Assembly (NCBI GenBank): GCA_040507035.1
Contig: JBEVVR010000031.1
Location: forward strand, 186,001-250,000
Source of the DNA: Thiodiazotropha sp040507035
GTDB taxonomy: Bacteria; Pseudomonadota; Gammaproteobacteria; Chromatiales; Chromatiaceae
Direction of reading: 5' to 3'
Length of the DNA stretch: 64,000 nt
The notes below the pieces were generated by a model. The model worked only from the letters and a program-made list of their open reading frames with translations, was not told the DNA's origin and did not search any database. Below are positions 17,007 through 23,377 of the stretch, piece by piece (position 1 is the first letter of the stretch; every line of letters starts with the position of its first letter). The translations under genes and the position numbers were made by a program.

Positions 17007-18659
17007 TCAATCCCTCAGTTCCCGCATAGCATCCCGTTGGTCGATCGTCTGCCCGGCCTGGCGTTTCAACTCAGTGATCTTGCGCATCAATTCACTCTTC
17101 TCCGACTCGTATTCGGCCCCCAATACCTTCTGTTTCGATTCGTAAGCGGTTTGCAGAGTGGATAGGGCCTGTTCAATTTGGTCGAGTTCGTAGCGCTTGC
17201 GATCCATCGCCTCCTGCTCCTGCTTGATACGGGTGACTCTGGCGCTGCCGACCACCACTTCCCCCTCGCCGATATAGGGGTCCTCCAAGAGGATCCCGTT
17301 TTCACCGATGGTGAACTCCTTGACCTGATTGGAGGTCTTGGAACCGCGGGATTTGACCACATAGATCAGGCGGTTGAGTTCACCGTTACTCTCCACCTGA
17401 CGTAATCTGAACCAGGTATCCACTAAACTGGATATGGCCAGGTCGCTGTAGTCGGCGGAAGCGTCGGGGAGTAATTCAGTCAACACCAGGGTCGTCCCCA
17501 CTGTCTTGATGTGGGAGATGAAACGGATCATCAGCATCTTCACCATACGTGACGATCCCATGTCCATCAGTGCGGAGACCGGATCAAGCACCAACAGTCG
17601 CGGTGATTCAGTCTCAACCAGGTCGATGATGGTGATCAGATGGTCTTCCAAACCCATCTCGATGGCGCGACCGGAATGGATAAGCAATTGCCCGCTCTCC
17701 AGGTGGTTGGTTAAGTCAATGCCTACCGATTGCAGGTTGCGTTTGAGATCGCTCTGGGACTCCTCGAAAGAGACATAGATCGCCTTCTCTCCCTGTTGCA
17801 GTACTTGGTTCAGCAGGCTGCTGGCGAGGATGGTCTTGCCGCTGCCGGAGCGTCCGCTGATCATCAGGCTGGCTCCCTTGTAATAGCCTTCACCTCCCAA
17901 CATACTGTCTATTCGAGGAATGCCGGTGCTGATCCGTTCCAGTTCCATGGTGCCATCGAGGTGTGTCGCCGTGATCGGCAGCAGAGAGACACCTCGACGG
18001 GTCAGACTGAAGGGATAGCTGTTGGAGCCGTGGGCTGAACCCCGCATCTTGAGTACCCGCAGATATCGAGTCATCAACTGGTTGTCGAGATTCTGGCTCA
18101 AATGGATCACGCAATCCACGGCATACTCTTCAAGCAGGCTTGGCTGCTGGTCATCCAGTGAGGCTGACATAGTGACTAGGGTGGTCACCCCCTTATCGCG
18201 TATCCAATCAAAAAGCTCCAGTATCTCCTTTCTCGGTTTGTCTACTCCCAGTCCCAGCAACAGGTTTTGCAGGGAATCGATGATCAAGATCTGGGCACCG
18301 CTGTTTTCAATGGCATGGCTAATGCGTAGCAGGATGGGTGAAAGGTCATACTCACCCACCACGGTCTCGTCCAGATTGGGACGAAAGTCGAGGATCACCA
18401 GTCTCCCGGAGGCGAGATGTTCTGTTCCCTCCATGCCAAAGCTATCCATATAACCCACCAGGCGTTCCGGGGATTCGTCACAGGTTGCTATCACCGCAGA
18501 ACCCCCCTGTCGTAGTTGGGCATGGGTAAAGCCGAGGCTGAATACCGTCTTGCCGGTTCCAGGCCCACCTTTTAGCAGGGTTGGACTGGCGGCTGGGTAG
18601 CCTCCCTTCAATACAGTATCCAGGCCCTTGAGGCCTGTGCTTATCTTTTTGTCGTGCAT
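17007..18659 (-). CDS. kaiC: KaiC-family ATPase, two RecA-like domains plus coiled-coil tail
   Basis: Protein of 550 residues with tandem KaiC domains: CI (about 5-235; Walker A GGPGTGKT 31-38, Walker B ILIIDSLQ) and CII (about 242-460; Walker A GRSGSGKT 269-276, Walker B LLVLDP). The CII catalytic glutamates E299/E300 are kept; in CI the first is Asp (D61-E62). Aligning by eye to the cyanobacterial autophosphorylation pair Ser-Thr gives Ser-Ser (S410-S411). After about 470 the protein has a charged coiled coil instead of the KaiA-binding tail, and no kaiA is present. GGGAG precedes the ATG. It is flanked by two kaiB genes. Confidence 0.95.
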   Translation of the reverse strand: MHDKKISTGLKGLDTVLKGGYPAASPTLLKGGPGTGKTVFSLGFTHAQLRQGGSAVIATCDESPERLVGYMDSFGMEGTEHLASGRLVILDFRPNLDETVVGEYDLSPILLRISHAIENSGAQILIIDSLQNLLLGLGVDKPRKEILELFDWIRDKGVTTLVTMSASLDDQQPSLLEEYAVDCVIHLSQNLDNQLMTRYLRVLKMRGSAHGSNSYPFSLTRRGVSLLPITATHLDGTMELERISTGIPRIDSMLGGEGYYKGASLMISGRSGSGKTILASSLLNQVLQQGEKAIYVSFEESQSDLKRNLQSVGIDLTNHLESGQLLIHSGRAIEMGLEDHLITIIDLVETESPRLLVLDPVSALMDMGSSRMVKMLMIRFISHIKTVGTTLVLTELLPDASADYSDLAISSLVDTWFRLRQVESNGELNRLIYVVKSRGSKTSNQVKEFTIGENGILLEDPYIGEGEVVVGSARVTRIKQEQEAMDRKRYELDQIEQALSTLQTAYESKQKVLGAEYESEKSELMRKITELKRQAGQTIDQRDAMRELRD

Positions 18660-18684
18660 GGATACTCCCGATTTTCCGATAGCA

Positions 18685-19053
18685 TTAGCTGGACTTGGGT
18701 AGATGTTTTATTTTGCCAAGTATTTCTTCCGCCTTTTTTGCCATTTTGCTGGCTTCCTGTTTCATGCCGGCAGCCGCGATGAAGATTTCCGAATTTGACA
18801 GGTCTCCAACAAATCGATGTTTTTTAGATTCGGGTGTCTCTATCTCCAATGTGGGTACCGCAATGATTCTTCGATGTTCAAAAAGCGCAGGATTATCATG
18901 TAGGTCTATGATTTCAAGGGTATAGTCCTCAAGCATATGCAGGCGGCAGATGGTGTGAAGCCGGTCAGTGACATGTTGCGATTTTGTCTTTGAAGAGTCG
19001 ATATAAAGCAGGAAGTGGTGCTTTTTGTCACTAGCATTCTTTTCAGAGGGCAT
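18685..19053 (-). CDS. KaiB-family protein (2), upstream of kaiC
   Basis: Protein of 122 residues with a KaiB-like domain (about 12-100) recognisable from HFLLYIDSSKTKSQ and the signature IAVPTLEIETPESKKHRFVGDLSN. It has a charged N-terminal extension and a Lys-rich C-terminal tail (KMAKKAEEILGKIK), both absent from the other KaiB. Base composition is AT-richer than its neighbours. It ends 25 bases before kaiC and starts nine bases after a 66-codon frame. It may act as the CI partner in place of, or in competition with, the other KaiB; that is inference. Confidence 0.88.
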   Translation of the reverse strand: MPSEKNASDKKHHFLLYIDSSKTKSQHVTDRLHTICRLHMLEDYTLEIIDLHDNPALFEHRRIIAVPTLEIETPESKKHRFVGDLSNSEIFIAAAGMKQEASKMAKKAEEILGKIKHLPKSS

Positions 19054-19062
19054 ATCAATAAC

Positions 19063-19263
19063 CTACTCAAGGCCGTTTATTTCCGCCAATAACTGTAGAC
19101 TCTGAACAGTCAGTGCTTCCTGCCCAACTGCATTATCTTCACCCAGCTTGCTACGAATATCATCAGCATGCCATAGATCGCATGACTTTTCGTCACTTGG
19201 TTTCGATAGTTTTAGAATTGCAGCATCATTGGATGCATATAATTGGATAGCTCTGTCGTTCAG
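19063..19263 (-). CDS. possible 66-residue protein without an ATG start
   Basis: An uninterrupted frame fills the gap between glrR and the kaiB-like gene. Its translation has normal protein-like composition, for example SKPSDEKSCDLWHADDIRSKL then ALTVQSLQLLAEINGL, and its TAG lies nine bases before the next start codon. No ATG, GTG or TTG is in frame near the 5' end. A CTG overlaps the glrR stop as CTGA, mimicking the ATGA couplings used elsewhere in this operon. It could be a real gene with a rare start, or a remnant whose start was lost. I recognise no family. Confidence 0.4.
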   Translation of the reverse strand: MNDRAIQLYASNDAAILKLSKPSDEKSCDLWHADDIRSKLGEDNAVGQEALTVQSLQLLAEINGLE

Positions 19264-20612
19264 ATATCGCTGCTTTTGAACATGGATGGACTCAGCACAT
19301 GCTTGGATAGCAGGCGGTAGAATTCGGTACGATTGCGTCCTGCCAGGCGTGCCGCCTCCGAGACCCTGCCGCCGGTGATTTTCAACAATCGTATCAGGTA
19401 TTCCCGTTCGAACTGCTGTTTTGCATTGGCGTAGGTCAGATCGCTTCCCGCTACCTTGTTGTGCAGGGCTCTAGCCACCAGGGCCGGAGAGATTAGGCTG
19501 GTGGTGCTGAGTACGCAGCACTGCTCAACCACATTCAGCAGTTGCCGGACATTGCCCGGCCAGTCGTTGGCGATGAGCAGTTCCATGGCTTCCGGCGTGA
19601 AAGCCTCCGCGCGTCTGTTTTCCGACTGTTGCTCGAGGAAGTGGCGTGCCAGCAGAGGAATATCCTCTCTTCTTTGCTTCAGCGACGGCAGTGAGAGGCT
19701 CACCACATTGAGCCGATAGAAGAGGTCTTCCCTAAAATCCCCCTTCTCCACCGCCTCTTCGAGGTCGCGATGGGTTGCGGATATGATTCGCAGATCTACC
19801 GGTATCATCTGACTGGAACCGATGGGTCTTATCTCCCTGTCCTCGAGTACCCTGAGCAGTTTGGCCTGCAGGGTAAGCGGCATATCGCCGATTTCATCCA
19901 GGAAAACGCTGCCTCCGTTGGCGCTCTTGAAGAGCCCTTCACGTGCCGCAACCGCGCCCGTAAAGGCCCCTTTGGCATGACCGAAGAGTTCTGATTCGAG
20001 CAGCTGCTCCGGGATCGCGGCGCAATTGATGGCCACGAAGGGCTGATCGACCCGTGCACCGGCCTTGTGAATGGCCCGGGCCAGCAGCTCCTTTCCAGTA
20101 CCCGACTCTCCCTGAATGAAGACATTGGCGTCGCTTTCAGCCACCAGCCGGGCCTCTGCAAGCAGCGAAACCATGGACGGGCTGGCGGTAACGATCTCCT
20201 CCCGCCAGGACTCACTCGCCTCATCGTGAGACGACTCACCAGGCAGCGGCAGGGCGACGGCTCGTTCGATCAGCTGCAGTAGGGCCTTGGGGTCGTAGGG
20301 TTTGGTGAGGTAGGCGAACACCCCGCACTTGGTTGCCTGTACCGCATCCGGGATGGTGCCATGGGCCGTGAGTAGGATCACGGGCAGGGTTGGATCCTCG
20401 TTGTGGAGCTGCTGAAACAGCGCCATACCATCCATGCCGGGCATACGCAGGTCGGTGATCACCAACCGCGGCCTGACCAGGGCGATGTTGGCCAGGGCCT
20501 CCTCAGCACTGGACGCTAGCTCCACATGGTAGCCGGCAGATGTCAATCGTATCGACAGCAGTTTCAACAGGTCGGGGTCGTCATCAACAAGGAGGATACG
20601 GTTTCTGTTCAC
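19260..20612 (-). CDS. glrR: sigma-54-dependent response regulator GlrR (QseF)
   Basis: Protein of 450 residues: receiver (phosphoacceptor D54 in VITDLRMPG), AAA+ domain with Walker A GESGTGKE (168-175), the sigma-54-contacting loop GAFTGA (215-220) and Walker B VFLDE, and a C-terminal Fis-type helix-turn-helix (GGRVSEAARLAGRNRTEFYRLL). Family and context (kinase, QseG-like lipoprotein) identify it as GlrR. The start is GTG, overlapping the lipoprotein stop as GTGA. In enterobacteria GlrR binds TGTC-N10-GACA and activates sigma-54 promoters; two exact copies and a sigma-54 promoter lie upstream of the EF-hand gene at this locus. Confidence 0.95.
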   Translation of the reverse strand: MNRNRILLVDDDPDLLKLLSIRLTSAGYHVELASSAEEALANIALVRPRLVITDLRMPGMDGMALFQQLHNEDPTLPVILLTAHGTIPDAVQATKCGVFAYLTKPYDPKALLQLIERAVALPLPGESSHDEASESWREEIVTASPSMVSLLAEARLVAESDANVFIQGESGTGKELLARAIHKAGARVDQPFVAINCAAIPEQLLESELFGHAKGAFTGAVAAREGLFKSANGGSVFLDEIGDMPLTLQAKLLRVLEDREIRPIGSSQMIPVDLRIISATHRDLEEAVEKGDFREDLFYRLNVVSLSLPSLKQRREDIPLLARHFLEQQSENRRAEAFTPEAMELLIANDWPGNVRQLLNVVEQCCVLSTTSLISPALVARALHNKVAGSDLTYANAKQQFEREYLIRLLKITGGRVSEAARLAGRNRTEFYRLLSKHVLSPSMFKSSDI

Positions 20613-21247
20613 GGTTGCCGAGGCTCTCCAGACGCGGGATTCAATGGTTCCTGCATGCGGGAATTCGATTTGTCGAGATCCTGCTCGAGTCCTTTTAGGC
20701 GTTCTATCTTCTTTTCCAGGCCGATGCTCTTGTTGCGTTCCGAACGGTACTGCTTTTTAAGGATAAAATAGCGACGATGCAGTAGTAGTATCTCTTTTAC
20801 AATGCGGTCATCAACCCGCGTCTGTAACTCATTGAGTATGGAAATGGCTCGGTTCAGCGACCTGCTGCTTGTACTCTGCTGGGTGATCAACAAGGCAAAT
20901 TCATACTGATCAGCGGGATTGAGCTGATCGAACCTGGCATCCATCTGCTGGATACGTTGTTTAGTCGAACCGGGTTCCAGGGTGGCGACACGGTCCAGGC
21001 GTTGCAGCAACCGGGAGAGTGTCAAGACTTGTGATGTCTCGGTAGCGCTTGATGGTGTTGCAGTTTCAGAGTCGATTGTTGAGGCTGCTCCTGGTGGCTG
21101 GATTGTTTCTGCCTTCCCGGTTAGATTGCCGGTCTCCTCGATGTTGGCGCTATCACCAGGATCCGCCTTGCCGATCTGCTCCGTTACAGCGCAGCCGGTA
21201 AACCAGAGCAGGGTGAGTACTAAAGCACCTGATTGCTTAAGCTTCAT
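20609..21247 (-). CDS. QseG-like lipoprotein between glrK and glrR
   Basis: Protein of 212 residues with a lipoprotein signal: hydrophobic stretch and lipobox FTGC with C19 as the predicted lipidated cysteine. The mature part is low-complexity at first, then helical and coiled-coil (LSRLLQRLDRVATLEPG; KKIERLKGLEQDLDKS). In E. coli the lipoprotein encoded at the same place, QseG/YfhG, interacts with the GlrK/QseE kinase at the envelope. Sequence similarity is weak, so the name rests mainly on position and size. Its ATG overlaps the glrK stop by 11 bases. Confidence 0.8.
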   Translation of the reverse strand: MKLKQSGALVLTLLWFTGCAVTEQIGKADPGDSANIEETGNLTGKAETIQPPGAASTIDSETATPSSATETSQVLTLSRLLQRLDRVATLEPGSTKQRIQQMDARFDQLNPADQYEFALLITQQSTSSRSLNRAISILNELQTRVDDRIVKEILLLHRRYFILKKQYRSERNKSIGLEKKIERLKGLEQDLDKSNSRMQEPLNPASGEPRQP

Positions 21248-22703
21248 CGTCTATCGTCTCTCTGTCTGCCGGCAGGCTGATCTGAAAACAGGTAGTGGAT
21301 CTATTTCCTTCCATCAGAATGAGTTTTCCTCCATGTGCTTCAATATGTGCTCTGGCGATTGCCAGTCCCAACCCGCTGCCCTGGATCAGGCCGGGGGTCT
21401 GATTTTTGCCCTGATAAAACGGCTCGAAGATATATGCCCTATCGTCAGTAGGAATACCAGGGCCTTGATCACAGACAGTGATCTCTGTTTCATCTTTAAC
21501 GGTTTCCGCCCGAATCTCTATTCTACCGCCTATTGGACTGAAACGGATTGCATTGTTCACCAGGTTTTTTATGACTGTCTCCAGTTGCGTTTCGTCAACC
21601 TGCAGCACTACCCCTGATACCGATATCGAGAGTTGAAGCTGTTTAGCCTTCAGGGAGAGGTTGAGACTCTGGGTAACCTTATGGATCAGCGATTCCAACA
21701 AAACCCTGGCGCGCTGCCGGTCTTTGGTCTGGTGCAACGCATGTTGATAGTTGAGCAGCGCTTCAATCTTCTCTCTCAAGGCGCGCACGCTGCTATGCAT
21801 GATACCGAGGATTTCCCTTTGCTGGTGGGTGAGGTCTCCCTGTACCTCGTTGGATAGCAGATCCACCGCTTCCCACAACGCGGCCAGGGGGGTCTTGAGT
21901 TCATGGGATACCTGACGGAAAAATCGTTGTTTATCCTCTTCCAGTTCGATCAGCCGCGTTCTCAACCAGTCCAATTGATTGCCCAGACTGACCATGTCGC
22001 TGGGACCCGTAACCGATACCCTGGTCTCGAGATCGTCATCCCCCAGTAGACGTATACTGTTGCTCAGCTGTCGCACAGGTCGGCTGAGGAGCCAGGAGAG
22101 CAGGGCGGCCAGAAGCAGCGACAGCACAATCAAGGCTGCACTCTGCCAGATCATTGTGCGCTGCACATGATCGGCCATCCTGCGCAGTTTGGCCTGCTGC
22201 TGCTGAATCAATGTCCCCAACTGGTCTGTCAGGGTGGAGACGCTCTGGTGAATATGATCGAAATCGGGTTTGAAGGACTCGAAACCATCCGCCCCGGTTC
22301 GACGGGAGCTCTTAAGTTGCTGAAACAGGGAGGACTCACGGTTGGCGATATCGTTGAGTAGACCCACCTGGGTGTCGTTTAGCGGCATGCTATGCAGGCC
22401 GCTGATGGTCTCCTGGATTCGTTGATGTGATTTCTCGAGTCTGCCCAGAAGGGCGGGATCTTCGAGCACATAGTATTGGCCTGACGCCCGCTGCAGAGAG
22501 AGCACGGCCTCCGCCATCTGGCGGCTCATCAGGGTCACTTCCTCGGTTACCATGACGGCGCGACGGCCGTCAGCCGCGATACGATCCAGCTGATAGCTGA
22601 TATTGAAGATCCCTCCGAGCAGGGGAAACAAGACCACGAGAAATCCACCCAGTAGCAGGGAGGAGAATGAGAAAAAGGGTTTGGCTTCCGACTTAGATTT
22701 CAT
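21237..22703 (-). CDS. glrK: sensor histidine kinase GlrK (QseE)
   Basis: Protein of 488 residues. N-terminal transmembrane segment (about 14-35), a long helical periplasmic domain, second transmembrane segment (about 185-208), HAMP, HisKA with H267 in QVSHELKTPLAAL, and HATPase with NLVNNAIRFSP, DQGPGI and GSGLGLAIARAH. It is orthodox in layout and phosphorylates the linked GlrR. It is the first gene of the minus-strand run that continues through the lipoprotein, glrR and the kai genes; the divergent neighbour is the EF-hand gene. Confidence 0.94.
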   Translation of the reverse strand: MKSKSEAKPFFSFSSLLLGGFLVVLFPLLGGIFNISYQLDRIAADGRRAVMVTEEVTLMSRQMAEAVLSLQRASGQYYVLEDPALLGRLEKSHQRIQETISGLHSMPLNDTQVGLLNDIANRESSLFQQLKSSRRTGADGFESFKPDFDHIHQSVSTLTDQLGTLIQQQQAKLRRMADHVQRTMIWQSAALIVLSLLLAALLSWLLSRPVRQLSNSIRLLGDDDLETRVSVTGPSDMVSLGNQLDWLRTRLIELEEDKQRFFRQVSHELKTPLAALWEAVDLLSNEVQGDLTHQQREILGIMHSSVRALREKIEALLNYQHALHQTKDRQRARVLLESLIHKVTQSLNLSLKAKQLQLSISVSGVVLQVDETQLETVIKNLVNNAIRFSPIGGRIEIRAETVKDETEITVCDQGPGIPTDDRAYIFEPFYQGKNQTPGLIQGSGLGLAIARAHIEAHGGKLILMEGNRSTTCFQISLPADRETIDDEA

Positions 22704-22789
22704 CCTGAGTCAGGATGATATCTGTCTGCTTTCACTCTTCACAAGTAGGGAGCGTGCGCTTGTCGTGATTTTGACTGCCCTGTTTGCTG

Positions 22790-22811
22790 TTTGTCGCCTT
22801 AAGGCGACAAA
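22790..22811. promoter_or_regulatory. GlrR-type binding site 1 (perfect palindrome)
   Basis: Two 11-base arms, TTTGTCGCCTT and AAGGCGACAAA, form a perfect palindrome that includes TGTC-N10-GACA, the reported GlrR recognition pattern. Its centre is about 175 bases upstream of the predicted sigma-54 start site, a normal distance for an enhancer-like site. Confidence 0.75.
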
Positions 22812-22855
22812 GAAATGTGCTTTGTTTCAGCTGGTTAAGAAAAACCATGGAGATC

Positions 22856-22873
22856 TGTCTGTGTGTGGCGACA
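22856..22873. promoter_or_regulatory. GlrR-type binding site 2
   Basis: TGTC, ten bases (TGTGTGTGGC), then GACA: an exact match to TGTC-N10-GACA. Its centre lies 64 bases from site 1, close to six helical turns, so both would face the same side of the DNA. It lies about 110 bases upstream of the predicted start site. Confidence 0.72.
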
Positions 22874-22948
22874 CTTTATCTGGGTTTGGAGAGGTGGCAA
22901 GGGGAATAAGATTCGCTATCCGTTTGATTCTTCATGGTTCTCGTCGAT

Positions 22949-22964
22949 TGGCACGGGCTGTGCA
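22949..22964 (+). promoter_or_regulatory. sigma-54 promoter of the EF-hand gene
   Basis: TGGCACGGGCTGTGCA matches the -24/-12 consensus TGGCACRNNNNTTGCW at all but one defined position (G for the first T of TTGC), with correct GG-N10-GC spacing. The start site would be near 22975, leaving a leader of about 37 bases with a strong ribosome binding site. It is directed toward the EF-hand gene. Confidence 0.8.
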
Positions 22965-23011
22965 AATAAAGCAGCCGAGTTCAACTCAAACTCTATTATG
23001 AGGAGGAAATT

Positions 23012-23284
23012 ATGAAAAAGAGAACTCTGGCTACTATGATTGGCATGATCAGCGGACTGGCTCTCAGCACCGCACTCGTTGCTGGTACCGATTTCGCCAC
23101 CCTCGATGCAAATCAGGATGGTTCAATCAGTGCTGAAGAGGCTGCTGTTGATGCAGAGCTGAGTAAGAACTGGAGCAGCATCGACAAGGACGAAAACGGT
23201 ATGGTTGATGCGGCTGAGTTCAGTGCCTTTGAAGGTATGGGCGGTGAAACCCCCGAGGCACCCGCTGAAGTAGAAGCTAAATAA
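23012..23284 (+). CDS. small secreted EF-hand calcium-binding protein
   Basis: Protein of 90 residues with a Sec signal peptide (about 1-25) and two EF-hand loops: DANQDGSISAEE (32-43) and DKDENGMVDAAE (58-69). Both loops keep the acidic ligands at positions 1, 3, 5 and 12 or good equivalents, so calcium binding is expected. It should be periplasmic or exported. It has its own sigma-54 promoter, two upstream GlrR-type sites and an intrinsic terminator, so it is a single-gene transcript and the clearest target of the adjacent GlrK/GlrR system. Its function beyond calcium binding is unknown. Confidence 0.92.
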   Translation: MKKRTLATMIGMISGLALSTALVAGTDFATLDANQDGSISAEEAAVDAELSKNWSSIDKDENGMVDAAEFSAFEGMGGETPEAPAEVEAK

Positions 23285-23323
23285 GCGACTGCTGAAGTAA
23301 CCGTTAAACACGGTTGAAAAAGA

Positions 23324-23356
23324 ACCGTCAGGCGCTTCCGCTTGGCGGTTTTTTTT
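23324..23356 (+). terminator. intrinsic terminator of the EF-hand gene
   Basis: An 11-bp stem (ACCGTCAGGCG / CGCTTGGCGGT, two G-U pairs) with loop CTTC is followed directly by a run of eight T. It lies 40 bases after the stop codon. Confidence 0.88.
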
Positions 23357-23377
23357 CGGCTATCACCTCTCGCTCTG

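Larger units (their letters stand above)
22704..23011. promoter_or_regulatory. divergent control region of glrK and the EF-hand gene
   Basis: About 308 bases without a gene. Reading toward the EF-hand gene it contains two TGTC-N10-GACA sites about 64 bp apart (centre to centre), a sigma-54 promoter and a strong ribosome binding site (AGGAGGAAATT before the ATG). The glrK promoter must also lie here but I cannot point to a clear sigma-70 box. Confidence 0.75.

Noticed and set aside
22761..22776. TGTC-N8-GACT as an additional GlrR site upstream of the EF-hand gene
   Set aside because: The spacing is eight and the right half has a mismatch; only the two exact sites are reported.
22704..23011. 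A GlmY-type sRNA upstream of glrK as in enterobacteria
   Set aside because: The sigma-54 promoter points away from glrK, and its transcript contains the EF-hand gene with a strong ribosome site rather than a short structured RNA.
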